Shown: positions 8,812-17,462 of the stretch, piece by piece
Position numbering within the stretch: the stretch's first letter is position 1
Layout: each line of letters starts with the position of its first letter
Source: Dyadobacter sp. CY356
Lineage (GTDB): Bacteria > Bacteroidota > Bacteroidia > Cytophagales > Spirosomataceae
NCBI RefSeq assembly: GCF_021440195.1
Contig: NZ_JAJTSZ010000001.1
Span: forward strand, 186,001 to 250,000
Direction: 5' to 3'
Length of the DNA: 64,000 nt
Notes under the pieces: generated by a model
The model's database searches: none
What the model was told of the DNA's origin: nothing
Seen by the model: only the letters and a program-made list of their open reading frames with translations
Made by a program: the position numbers and the translations under genes

Positions 8812-10059
8812 ATGCTCGCTAATTATATAAAAATCGCCTGGAAGGTTTTGCTGCGGCATCCTTTCTATACATTTATCACCTTGTTTGGTATAAGTCTCAC
8901 GCTTACGGTTCTTATGCTTATAACTTCATTTCTGGATCATTTAATTGGAGCGCATTATCCCGAGACAAAAAGAGACAGGACACTTTACATTGAAAGAATC
9001 GTAATGCAGGATTCGTCCCGGCAGTCGATGATGTCCAATTCCATGAGTTTTAAATTTCTGACAGATTATGCCAAAACAGTTAAATCAGCAGAGCGTGTCA
9101 CTATTTTTTCATTTTTCAACGGATCAAATGCTTATGTAGGTTCTCAGAAAATTAAACTTAATATCACTTTTTCTGACGCAGATTTCTGGCGGGTTTCGGA
9201 TTTTGAATTTATTGAAGGGAAACCATATAATGAGCAAAACATAGCAAACAGCGACTATGTAGCTGTGATCACAGACGACTTTAAAAAGCATTATTTTTCC
9301 AATTCAGATGAACCGGTTGTTGGCAAAAATGTTGAGATTGAGAGTATTAATTACAAAGTGATTGGTGTTGTAAAAGGCAGTCCCATAACCCGACCATATA
9401 CCCACGCAGATGTTTATTTTCCTTATACCGCACCAAAAAGTAATTACCAGAACAGCGGTATGGTAGGTAATTTCATAGCCATGATTTTGGCTAAAGATCC
9501 CTCAGATCTGAAAGCAGTCCGGAGTGAATTTCAGAGTAATATCAGGAAAATTCCATTGCCAGGTAACCAGGATGGATTTAAATATGGTGTGCTCGAAGTA
9601 AGAAGTGATCCATATCTGGAAAACTTTGTAACGACTATTATGAACGGAGGTCCGGGGTTGAAAAATATTTTTTACGGCGTGATTGTATTTATTGTGCTCA
9701 TGCTCATGGGGCTTCCGGCTATTAATCTGGTGAACTTAAATGTTGGGCGTATTTTAGAAAGAGCTTCTGAAATTGGTGTCAGAAAAGCCTTTGGCGCGCC
9801 GGTAAAGACGCTGATGTGGCAGTTTATTGTTGAAAATATTTTTATCACATTCATCGGAGGCATCATCGCACTAATCCTGACTTTTACAATTATTCAAATC
9901 ATCAATGCAAGCGGCTGGATTGCCTATGCCGACCTTACGATCAATCTTACGGTGTTTTTAATCAGCGTATTTGTTTGTCTGATTTTTGGATTACTCTCAG
10001 GAGTTTTACCAGCGCTCAGAATGTCAAAACTTAGCATTATCGAGGCACTGAAAGCGTAA
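8812..10059 (+). CDS. MacB/FtsX-type ABC transporter permease, first of pair
   Basis: This 415-residue protein has the four-helix MacB topology: one helix at about residues 18-42, a periplasmic MacB-PCD domain, then helices at about 285-305, 340-362 and 378-402. The coupling loop reads ERASEIGVRKAFGAP and the C-terminus ALRMSKLSIIEALKA, both standard for the family. With the preceding ATPase and the following second permease it would form a heteromeric transporter rather than a MacB-like homodimer. The gaps on both sides contain hairpin-forming repeats. Confidence 0.9.
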   Translation: MLANYIKIAWKVLLRHPFYTFITLFGISLTLTVLMLITSFLDHLIGAHYPETKRDRTLYIERIVMQDSSRQSMMSNSMSFKFLTDYAKTVKSAERVTIFSFFNGSNAYVGSQKIKLNITFSDADFWRVSDFEFIEGKPYNEQNIANSDYVAVITDDFKKHYFSNSDEPVVGKNVEIESINYKVIGVVKGSPITRPYTHADVYFPYTAPKSNYQNSGMVGNFIAMILAKDPSDLKAVRSEFQSNIRKIPLPGNQDGFKYGVLEVRSDPYLENFVTTIMNGGPGLKNIFYGVIVFIVLMLMGLPAINLVNLNVGRILERASEIGVRKAFGAPVKTLMWQFIVENIFITFIGGIIALILTFTIIQIINASGWIAYADLTINLTVFLISVFVCLIFGLLSGVLPALRMSKLSIIEALKA

Positions 10060-10070
10060 ATCATATTTTG

Positions 10071-10160
10071 AATGAGTGACCGGGTCGCCGGTGCGATGAG
10101 AGAATAAGTGTCTCATTCGAAATATTCATTCATTCTCCCATTCCATCATTCACTCATTAA
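10071..10160. repeat. Second intergenic hairpin-forming repeat of the operon
   Basis: The gap between the two permease genes begins AATGAGTGAC and ends with complements such as CATTCATTCTCCCATTCCATCATTCACTCATT. The two arms can pair as an imperfect stem. A GGGTCGCCGG segment near 10082 resembles part of the palindrome after the TolC-like gene. The units are the same kind as those at 8631-8805. Confidence 0.55.
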
Positions 10161-10170
10161 TTTTCTCCCC

Positions 10171-11340
10171 ATGATACGTCATCTTTTCAAATTAATATGG
10201 AATAAAAAGAAAACCCATTCGCTGCTGATAATAGAAATTTGGGCTTCTTTTCTGGTTCTTTTCGGACTGGCAACGCTGATTACCTTCAATGTGAAAAATT
10301 ACCTGGAACCACTCGGATTTGCGTATGAAAATGTTTGGGCGATTAATCTGAGCAACAATCAGGATACTTTGGCAGTAGCAGAAAAGGTGCAAACTATATT
10401 TCAAAGCGTTAAGGGGTTTCCGGAAGTAGAATCACTTTCAAGGATGAGCGATGCTTATCCTTTTTCACAGAGCAACAATAGCCGGACGGTGAAGTATAAA
10501 AATTCAGATGTTCAAATGGGTGTTGTTTTTGCAGATGAAAATCTTTCAAAAACTATCAACATTCCACTGATAGCTGGAAAATGGTACCGAAATAAGGATA
10601 GTGTAGGTAAGTATATTCCGGTTGTTATCAACAAAATGGCAGAAGGTGCACTTTTTGATAATCAACCAGCGGTTGGGAAAGTACTTAAAGATTATGATGG
10701 AAAAGCAGTTTGGGTTGTGGCCGGTGTTGTAGATTATTACAAGGATAAAGGTGAGTTTATGCTCAACAAACCAATGATGTTTGAATTGTTGAAGGCTGAT
10801 CAGATTTATAACAAAACATTGGTAATCCGTGTCAAGCCGGGGACAGATGCCGTATTTGAAGCCAAACTTGTAAAGGCAATTACTGGCATTGCAAAAGGAT
10901 GGAGCACTGAAATCGTGTATCTGACAGACGCTCGTCAAAAACAACATAACATAACACTTATCCCGGTCATTATTTTTCTGATCATTTGCAGTTTTCTACT
11001 GATAAATGTCGCATTGGGCTTATTTGGAATTCTGAATTTAAGTATAGCCAGAAGACGTGGAGAAATTGGATTACGCCGTGCCATGGGAGCAACGGAAGGG
11101 AGCGTTACAGCACAGTTTTTAGGTGAAATATGGGTTCTGGCAACTTTTAGCCTCATATTAGGTTTGTTATTTGCGGTGCAGTTTCCGTTGATGAATGTAT
11201 TTGATATTGCTGGTGGGGTTTATATCACAGCAATTCTGATCGCGATTGTAATCATTTTCCTGATCGTTACACTCTGCGCCTGGTACCCAAGCCGGCAGGC
11301 ATCAAGGATTCATCCGGCGATTGCTTTGCATGAGGATTAA
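10171..11340 (+). CDS. MacB/FtsX-type ABC transporter permease, second of pair
   Basis: This permease of 389 residues has the MacB layout: helix at about 21-42, a smaller extracytoplasmic domain, and three helices at about 270-292, 322-342 and 355-378. The coupling loop ARRRGEIGLRRAMGAT is well conserved and the C-terminus ends ASRIHPAIALHED. I start it at 10171 (MIRHLFKLIWNKKK). An in-frame ATG at 10108 would translate the intergenic repeat and is unlikely. It is probably the partner of the preceding permease, both served by the single ATPase of the operon. Confidence 0.88.
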   Translation: MIRHLFKLIWNKKKTHSLLIIEIWASFLVLFGLATLITFNVKNYLEPLGFAYENVWAINLSNNQDTLAVAEKVQTIFQSVKGFPEVESLSRMSDAYPFSQSNNSRTVKYKNSDVQMGVVFADENLSKTINIPLIAGKWYRNKDSVGKYIPVVINKMAEGALFDNQPAVGKVLKDYDGKAVWVVAGVVDYYKDKGEFMLNKPMMFELLKADQIYNKTLVIRVKPGTDAVFEAKLVKAITGIAKGWSTEIVYLTDARQKQHNITLIPVIIFLIICSFLLINVALGLFGILNLSIARRRGEIGLRRAMGATEGSVTAQFLGEIWVLATFSLILGLLFAVQFPLMNVFDIAGGVYITAILIAIVIIFLIVTLCAWYPSRQASRIHPAIALHED

Positions 11341-11357
11341 GGAAATTAATGTTTTAA

Positions 11358-11400
11358 GGTTTCACGCCAAGCAAAAAAGGAAGGGCAAAGGACGCTGAGA
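11358..11400 (+). repeat. Repeat-like sequence left of the GxxExxY gene
   Basis: The sequence beginning GTTTCACGCCAAG and continuing with GGCAAAGGACGC resembles the dispersed 'TTTCACGCAAAGGC...' intergenic sequences I remember from Bacteroidota genomes. Its complement-like counterpart lies on the other side of the GxxExxY gene (11822-11866), in inverted orientation. The match between the two flanks is partial. Confidence 0.45.
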
Positions 11401-11440
11401 ATCTTTTGCGTATTTTGCCAAAAATAAACACACGCTAATT

Positions 11441-11818
11441 ATGACTGAGAACGAATTGTCTTTTAAGATTATTGGTATCGCTTTGGAGCTACACAGAAAT
11501 GTTGGTCCGGGGTTATTAGAATCGTCTTATGAAAATGCCTTAGTATATGATTTAAGACAAGCTGGAATGGAAGTAAAACAACAGGTGCCAGTACCATTTC
11601 TTTACAAGGAAATAAAAATGGAAGTAGGTTACAGGTTGGATATAATTGTTGAAAACAAAATTATTATTGAAGTTAAATCAATTGAAACTGTTGCGCCAGT
11701 TCACTATGCTCAGCTGCTTACATATCTGAAATTATCGAACATGAAATTAGGGCTATTAATTAACTTCAATACTAAATTGCTTCGGGAAGGAATCCACAGA
11801 GTAGTAAATAATCTTTAA
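11441..11818 (+). CDS. GxxExxY protein (PD-(D/E)XK nuclease-like fold)
   Basis: The 125-residue product matches the GxxExxY family: the name-giving motif is G24-L-L-E27-S-S-Y30. It also has a PD-(D/E)XK-like core, with D67 in YRLDIIV and E77-V-K79 in IIIEVKS, plus a conserved ALELH near residue 15-18. The family is widespread in Bacteroidota and often multicopy; the function is not established, and nuclease activity is inferred from the fold. It interrupts the exporter operon between the second permease and the response regulator, and is flanked by repeat-like sequence in inverted orientation. That position suggests insertion rather than a role in export. Confidence 0.85.
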   Translation: MTENELSFKIIGIALELHRNVGPGLLESSYENALVYDLRQAGMEVKQQVPVPFLYKEIKMEVGYRLDIIVENKIIIEVKSIETVAPVHYAQLLTYLKLSNMKLGLLINFNTKLLREGIHRVVNNL

Positions 11819-11821
11819 ATC

Positions 11822-11866
11822 CAACTTTTGCGCCCTCTGCTCAACTTTAAACCTTTGCGTGAAATT
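11822..11866 (-). repeat. Repeat-like sequence right of the GxxExxY gene
   Basis: Read on the minus strand this begins AATTTCACGCAAAGG and ends GGGCGCAAAAG, resembling the left flank (11358-11400) but inverted. Together they frame the GxxExxY gene as imperfect inverted repeats about 510 bp apart, end to end. Confidence 0.45.
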
Positions 11867-11877
11867 AAACAGAACTT

Positions 11878-13248
11878 ATGATCCTCATAGTTGACGACGA
11901 CTTAGCCATTAGAACCTCACTCGCCCTTCTTCTGAAAAAAGAAGGATTCAGTGTCAAAGGCGCAGGCTCACCCGAGGATACTTTTGAAGTATTAAAACAT
12001 GAAATCCCTGAATTAATTCTATTAGATCTTAACTTTTCTATTGAGACATCGGGCGATGAAGGCATGCAGCTATTGCAAAGATTACATAAATACAATCCGA
12101 AAATTCCGGTTATTTTAATTACCGGCTGGGGAACAATAGATCTGGCTGTGAAGGGCATGAAGGAAGGAGCCAGAGATTTTATCACCAAACCCTGGCAAAA
12201 TGAATATCTTCTTCAATCCATCAACACGATTTTAAATCTGACAAATCAGGCACCGCAGTCTGCCAATCGACGTAAACTTGAACAAACTTATCACTTTCAA
12301 AACATAGTCGGAGAAGACCCAAAACTCCTTCAGATTTTGGAAACAGTCGGCCGTGTATCGTCAACAGATGCGCCTGTGCTTATCACAGGAGAAAGTGGAA
12401 CGGGTAAAGAGCTGATCGCTGAGGCCATCCATACCAACAGCAAACGAAAAACGAAACCCTTTGTGAAAGTCAATTTGGGCGGAATTTCTTCAACTTTATT
12501 TGAAAGTGAATTATTTGGTCATGTACGAGGTGCATTCACAGATGCAAAAACCGATCGGGCAGGCCGTTTTGAAATGGCGCATAAGGGGACGATCTTCCTG
12601 GATGAAATCGGAGAACTGGATCTTGCCAGTCAGGTTAAATTGCTCAGGGTTTTGCAGGAAAGAACTTTTGAACCGCTGGGAAGCAGTAAAAGCCGGACGG
12701 TTGATGTCCGGATTATATGTGCCACAAACCGGAATCTGGAAGAAATGGTTGCGCAAGGTACTTTCAGGGAAGATCTTTTTTATAGAATAAATTTGATTAC
12801 CGTAAAGCTTCCTGCGTTAAGAGAACGGCCTGGCGATATCCCAATTCTGGCGGAATTTTTTATGAATAATTTAAAAGTGATTTATGAAAGACCAGCTTTA
12901 CAATTAAGTCCAACCGCGTTGAAATGGTTAAAAACTTTGACTTTACAGGGAAATATCCGTCAGTTAAAAAACATTGTTGAGCGTACCGTTTTGTTAGCTG
13001 GCGATGATATACTTGAAGCAGAAAATTTTAAGCAAAACATGAATTCTGATTCACCTTCCACTTCTAAAAATTCGTTGCCAGAGGTTGGTACAATAACTCT
13101 GGAAGAAATGGAGTATCAAATGATTACCCGCGCGATGGAATTTCATCAGCATAAAATATCCAAGGTGGCGAGAGCACTGGGAATTACCCGGTTTGCACTA
13201 TACCGGCGACTGGAAAAATATGGGATTTCTTATGAATCTGAAAACTAA
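11878..13248 (+). CDS. Sigma-54-dependent response regulator, NtrC family
   Basis: The 456-residue protein has a receiver domain (phospho-acceptor D50, with T82 and K104), an AAA+ domain with Walker A GESGTGKE (K177) and Walker B IFLDEIGEL (D242/E243), and a C-terminal Fis-type helix-turn-helix (about residues 425-450). The sigma-54 contact loop reads GAFTDA at 218-223, with Asp in place of the usual Gly of GAFTGA. The downstream kinase gene begins 15 bp later, so they form a two-component pair. It probably activates the exporter operon it belongs to, where a sigma-54-like element is visible at 5093-5108; that link is an inference. Confidence 0.93.
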   Translation: MILIVDDDLAIRTSLALLLKKEGFSVKGAGSPEDTFEVLKHEIPELILLDLNFSIETSGDEGMQLLQRLHKYNPKIPVILITGWGTIDLAVKGMKEGARDFITKPWQNEYLLQSINTILNLTNQAPQSANRRKLEQTYHFQNIVGEDPKLLQILETVGRVSSTDAPVLITGESGTGKELIAEAIHTNSKRKTKPFVKVNLGGISSTLFESELFGHVRGAFTDAKTDRAGRFEMAHKGTIFLDEIGELDLASQVKLLRVLQERTFEPLGSSKSRTVDVRIICATNRNLEEMVAQGTFREDLFYRINLITVKLPALRERPGDIPILAEFFMNNLKVIYERPALQLSPTALKWLKTLTLQGNIRQLKNIVERTVLLAGDDILEAENFKQNMNSDSPSTSKNSLPEVGTITLEEMEYQMITRAMEFHQHKISKVARALGITRFALYRRLEKYGISYESEN

Positions 13249-13263
13249 TTTGAAGGCGTAATT

Positions 13264-14562
13264 ATGAAAATTTCACTTCGGCTGCGCTATATTATTTTTA
13301 TTGGTATTCTTCACGCCGTGTTGATATTGATGATATTCATTTTGCTCCGCGAAAAGAAAATATTTTTTATAGCATCCGAAATTTTAATTCTCGTTTCAAT
13401 CCTGATCTCAATTCAGATTTATAGAGATTTTTTAAGACCAATAGAATTTGTTCGCTCTGGTATTGAAGCAATTAAAGATAAAGATTTCAGTATAAAATTT
13501 GTACCGACAGGGAAAAGCGAAATTGATATTTTAATTGAAGTATATAACCTCATGATCGATCAGTTGAGAGAGGAAAGGATCAAATTAAATGAGCAACATT
13601 TCTTTCTTGAAAAGTTGATTGAAGCTTCACCCATTGCGATCCTGATCATGGATTTTGATGACAAAATCGCTTCTGTTAATGAAAAGACAAAAAATCTGTT
13701 TCAAAAGAACGGGAATTCCTGGCAGGGCAAAAGGCTTGATGAACTGGATTTTGCCTTGTTTGCCCAATTGACAGATCTACAAGATGGCGAGTCGCGAACG
13801 ATCAAAATTAATAGTGTTGAAACCTATAAGGTTCAACGTTCCCATTTTATGGATCAGGGTTTCCGAAGATCATTTTTGATGATTGAAGAACTGACAGCAG
13901 ATATCCTCGAATCGGAGAAAAAGGCCTATGGAAAAGTGATCCGAATGATGGCTCATGAAGTGAATAATACGCTTGGCGCAACGGATTCAATTCTTCAGAC
14001 AACAAGAAATTATCTGGCAGAAGATTCATTTCTGGATTTACGGGATGCGCTTGGGATTGCATCTGACAGAAATAAAAAGCTGGCAGTCTTTATGCGAAAT
14101 TTTGCCGACGTGGTAAGACTGCCGGTTCCTTTCAAAGAAAACACAGATATAGGAAGATTAGTAAAAAGTGTAGGAACATTTATGCGGCCCATGGCTGAGC
14201 AGAAGGGCATAAGTATTGAAATGGATCTGTCTGCCGATACGGATTATTGGATGAACATTGATGCAGGGCAAATGGAACAGGTTTTTGTAAATGTGATTAA
14301 AAACGCCATAGAAGCTTGTGAAGTTGGAAATGTGATTCGAATGGAAGTTTCAGAAGACAACATTCTGATAAAAAATAATGGGAAACCAATTGAAAACGAA
14401 ACGGCAATACAGCTTTTTAACCCGTTTTTTAGTACAAAAAAAGATGGACAAGGAATTGGATTAACACTAACGAAAGAAATTCTGTTAAGTCATGGATTTT
14501 CATTTTCGCTGGCATCAGGACCTGATGGCTGGACTATTTTTGAAATTTCAAATCCGAAATAA
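13264..14562 (+). CDS. Membrane sensor histidine kinase, NtrB-like partner
   Basis: This 432-residue kinase has two N-terminal helices close together (about residues 8-28 and 34-52), so almost no periplasmic loop. It then has a HAMP-like segment, a PAS-like region (about 110-210), an H-box with H231 in MMAHEVNNTLG, and a HATPase domain with N-box NVIKNAIEAC and G2 box GQGIGLTL. The lack of a periplasmic sensor domain suggests it senses within the membrane or cytoplasm, as do kinases of envelope-stress exporters. It pairs with the upstream NtrC-type regulator. Its stop lies 6 bp from the stop of the convergent phosphotriesterase-like gene. Confidence 0.9.
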   Translation: MKISLRLRYIIFIGILHAVLILMIFILLREKKIFFIASEILILVSILISIQIYRDFLRPIEFVRSGIEAIKDKDFSIKFVPTGKSEIDILIEVYNLMIDQLREERIKLNEQHFFLEKLIEASPIAILIMDFDDKIASVNEKTKNLFQKNGNSWQGKRLDELDFALFAQLTDLQDGESRTIKINSVETYKVQRSHFMDQGFRRSFLMIEELTADILESEKKAYGKVIRMMAHEVNNTLGATDSILQTTRNYLAEDSFLDLRDALGIASDRNKKLAVFMRNFADVVRLPVPFKENTDIGRLVKSVGTFMRPMAEQKGISIEMDLSADTDYWMNIDAGQMEQVFVNVIKNAIEACEVGNVIRMEVSEDNILIKNNGKPIENETAIQLFNPFFSTKKDGQGIGLTLTKEILLSHGFSFSLASGPDGWTIFEISNPK

Positions 14563-14568
14563 ATTTGA

Positions 14569-15576
14569 TCAAATCTTACGTTTTCGGATTGTTAAAACAG
14601 AAACCGGATTTCTTATCAGCAACTGATCTAGATCCGAATCTGTTAATCCTTTTGTTTTTAAAAGAGGTATAAATCTATCTGACAGATCCGTGAAACCTCT
14701 GAAATTTCCGCCATTTTCTTCACCCGGTTTATACCATCCGGCATCCTGAGAAATTAGCACTTTATTAAGTAGGTTATGATCTTTCATGAATTTAACCAGG
14801 ACAGCGTTCTTTTCTAAATTATCCTTGCTAATCCCATCCAGACTTATCAAGGCTCCCTTTTTTGCGGCTTTCAGGAAATCATCAGGATCGTTACTATTTG
14901 CGTGAACCCATACAAATGCTTCTGCTGCAACGCCTTCTTTTTGTAATATTTCAATTTCTTCAAAAGCAGGTAAGGATGGCCCTGTGTGCGAATATATTGT
15001 TAAACCGGTTTCCAGATGTGTCATTGCTGCGGCCCGGACTAATTTCTGATGTAATGTCGAAAGAGAAACGGGATTTACACTTATTTTTATAAATCCGGGT
15101 TTTATTCCGGTTCCGTCAATTCCCTTATTAAATTCCGTTATCCAGCGTGACGATAATTGTTCCGCTGTCTCTTTGAATGCAAAGTCGGGAAGATACTTAT
15201 TGTCCGATGCACCATAAAAACCGGTATTTGTCAGTATGTGCAAACCGCTTAATTCGGATAACTTTTTTAATAACAGGACATCACGACCCAGATATGCCGG
15301 TGTACATTCTACTAAACTTTTTATACCGCGCTCTTTTATTTCTAACAGATAGGGTAACACCTTATCAATCACTTTTTGATGGTCCCAACGGTTGGCATTG
15401 ATTTTATCTGCACCAATAAAATCTACAAGAATATGTTCATGAATAAGCGTTCTACCAAGATCCCAAGCTTTGATTTCACCAAGGACGGTATTAATATTTC
15501 CTTCCTGTAAGGAAATATCAGGTAAAAAAAATGGAGCTGAAAGACAGAATTGGAGAAAACTACGGCGTGAATGCAT
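14569..15576 (-). CDS. Phosphotriesterase-family metal-dependent hydrolase, exported
   Basis: The 335-residue product belongs to the phosphotriesterase branch of the amidohydrolase superfamily. Metal ligands are visible: H46-E-H48 after the first strand, candidate carboxylated K164 in GFIKIS, H197, H225 in VWVHANSND, and D278 in SQDAGWY. The N-terminus (SRRSFLQF followed by a hydrophobic stretch) resembles a twin-arginine-type signal, so the enzyme is probably exported. Many relatives are lactonases, so the substrate should not be assumed to be an organophosphate. It is the last gene of a leftward series, 59 bp after the acyltransferase gene. Confidence 0.85.
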   Translation of the reverse strand: MHSRRSFLQFCLSAPFFLPDISLQEGNINTVLGEIKAWDLGRTLIHEHILVDFIGADKINANRWDHQKVIDKVLPYLLEIKERGIKSLVECTPAYLGRDVLLLKKLSELSGLHILTNTGFYGASDNKYLPDFAFKETAEQLSSRWITEFNKGIDGTGIKPGFIKISVNPVSLSTLHQKLVRAAAMTHLETGLTIYSHTGPSLPAFEEIEILQKEGVAAEAFVWVHANSNDPDDFLKAAKKGALISLDGISKDNLEKNAVLVKFMKDHNLLNKVLISQDAGWYKPGEENGGNFRGFTDLSDRFIPLLKTKGLTDSDLDQLLIRNPVSVLTIRKRKI

Positions 15577-15635
15577 TTCGCAGGAATTGAGTTCTTACGA
15601 AAGATAATCTTTTGAATTGTCTGTTGCGTAAAAAT

Positions 15636-16220
15636 CTAGATTTTATTAAAAGCAGGAATGGCACCTTTACGTTCGTATTCGTTAAGCCAGGTTTTATGTT
15701 TTCCTTGAATGGTCAGGTAAAAATCAAAAACCGGTTTCAAATCTTTTTGAATATCTCCCGACAAAAAGATGGGCTGACTGATCACAAGCGCTTTACGAGG
15801 ATAATCGAATCCTATAAGTATCAGAGGTACCTCAGCAAGAAGAGCCATATGATAAAATCCAGTTTTCAGTCTGTCAACATCTTTTCTGGTTCCTTCCGGC
15901 GTGATAGCAATATGTAATGTTTCATTTTGCTCAAACATCGCTGCAACGGCTTCTACCAAATTACCCGATTGATTTCTATAAACCGGATAACATCCCAAAG
16001 CCCGAAACAACCAGCCCGAATACCATTTGAAAAGCTGACTTTTGGCAAGAAAACCAACGTTGATTTTCATTTCCCCACGTGCACCCAGACATAACATAAA
16101 ATCCCAGTTCGAGTTATGAGGTGCACCAACCCATACCGCCTTTCTTATTTCATAGGGTGGTATGCCGATAATTTTCCAGCCAGCAATCCGAAAAATAAAT
16201 GCGGCGATGATATTAAGCAT
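15636..16220 (-). CDS. PlsC-like 1-acyl-glycerol-3-phosphate acyltransferase family protein
   Basis: This 194-residue protein has the two signature motifs of glycerolipid acyltransferases: H35-N-S-N-W-D40 (the HX4D catalytic block) and P108-EGTR112. It is short compared with typical PlsC (about 240 residues) and resembles the small acyltransferases of Bacteroidota, which may acylate lysophospholipids or other amphiphiles at the inner membrane. It lies 45 bp after the M50 protease gene in a leftward series that also contains accA, which fits lipid metabolism. The exact acceptor is unknown. Confidence 0.88.
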   Translation of the reverse strand: MLNIIAAFIFRIAGWKIIGIPPYEIRKAVWVGAPHNSNWDFMLCLGARGEMKINVGFLAKSQLFKWYSGWLFRALGCYPVYRNQSGNLVEAVAAMFEQNETLHIAITPEGTRKDVDRLKTGFYHMALLAEVPLILIGFDYPRKALVISQPIFLSGDIQKDLKPVFDFYLTIQGKHKTWLNEYERKGAIPAFNKI

Positions 16221-16265
16221 TTTGAAAAAGATCTATTAAAGCTGCTGGTTTTATGCAGACCAAAA

Positions 16266-17462
16266 TCAAAGAACAATAAACGGTTTTGGACTAAAAGATA
16301 TGATGAAGATAATCAATGCTATTATGCCCAATATCATACGTGCTGTACCGATGGGCTGATTTTCTTCTGTATCAGGATGGCGAATTCCCAAAAATCTTCC
16401 CAATATAAAAATAAACGGAAGGAATCCGGAATAACCTTCCCATTCCGGACGAAGGAATGACAAGCCAAATTGTCCAACGACAATCATTAAGCTGACCATC
16501 AGTGCATTGGAAGCATTTTCACTGATACGTCTCAGGCAGATATAGAGGAAATATATGTAAATGAACAACGAAAGTAAATGTTCATAAAAGACAGAATCAT
16601 TGTTGATGGCAAAATCTTCTGCTCTGAACATGCCCAGTCCTGCATAAAATACAAAAACGATGTAAAGGGCCGGAGCTACGACATCAAACTTCTTTTTCCC
16701 AATCATCCCATACAAAATATGCCCTCCGTCCAGCTGACCGATTGGTATAAGATTCAGTGACGTAAAAAATAAAGCAAGGTATCCAGCAAACAGAAATGGA
16801 TAATGAATAATCTCATAAGCATGAGGCATACGTGCCGGATCTGCTACGAAATTTTTGAAAAACCAGAAAAGTATGTTATCGCCCAGTACAATATTTCCGG
16901 CTGAGTTTTCATAAACAAATTGCGGATAACTTAGTCCGTAACGTGCGTATTCCGGATGGACCGAAAAAATATATTCAGCAGGCGGCAGATGCGTAAATCC
17001 ATACCACAATACAACTATTGCAGCTACGAAACCAGCTAACGGACCGGCAATTCCAATATCAAAAAACTTTAAGCGTGATTTTACAACCGAAGTAATTCTG
17101 ATAAAAGCACCCATGGTACCGATACTCTGTGAAATTCCGAACCACAAAGGAATGTAGTAGGGAAGCGTCACTTTTACCTGATGTTTTTTTGCCGTAAAAT
17201 AATGGCCAAACTCATGAACGGTAAGAATGGTCAGGAAGGGGATAGAAAATTGAAATCCCATGAAAAACTCTGACCAACCCATGTATTTCCCTGTGTCGGC
17301 CACTTCATTTCCTGACGTTTTCTCTGCCAGAAAATGAATAAAAGTGCTGACAAAAGAAAAAACATTACCAAAAATCCACTCGGCACCGGCCATGGTGGTG
17401 GTGATAACCGTTGCAATAAAAAGTAAAGCCTGAATCAGGTGTGTGCGGGTATTAGGCGACAT
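16266..17462 (-). CDS. Site-2 protease family (M50) membrane metalloprotease
   Basis: The 398-residue multi-pass protein carries the zinc-binding HEFGH motif (H83, E84, H87) inside a transmembrane segment and a second LIPIGQLDGGH motif (D245) that supplies the third ligand, as in S2P-type intramembrane proteases. About eight hydrophobic segments are visible, and no PDZ domain is seen between the motifs. The family cleaves membrane-spanning substrates such as anti-sigma factors, but the target here is unknown. Its start overlaps the end of the HAD hydrolase gene by 11 bp, so the two are translationally coupled. Confidence 0.9.
   Translation of the reverse strand: MSPNTRTHLIQALLFIATVITTTMAGAEWIFGNVFSFVSTFIHFLAEKTSGNEVADTGKYMGWSEFFMGFQFSIPFLTILTVHEFGHYFTAKKHQVKVTLPYYIPLWFGISQSIGTMGAFIRITSVVKSRLKFFDIGIAGPLAGFVAAIVVLWYGFTHLPPAEYIFSVHPEYARYGLSYPQFVYENSAGNIVLGDNILFWFFKNFVADPARMPHAYEIIHYPFLFAGYLALFFTSLNLIPIGQLDGGHILYGMIGKKKFDVVAPALYIVFVFYAGLGMFRAEDFAINNDSVFYEHLLSLFIYIYFLYICLRRISENASNALMVSLMIVVGQFGLSFLRPEWEGYSGFLPFIFILGRFLGIRHPDTEENQPIGTARMILGIIALIIFIISFSPKPFIVL

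Noticed and set aside
10108..10170. Upstream ATG extension of the second permease
   Set aside because: The added residues are translated from the intergenic hairpin sequence and do not fit the family start.
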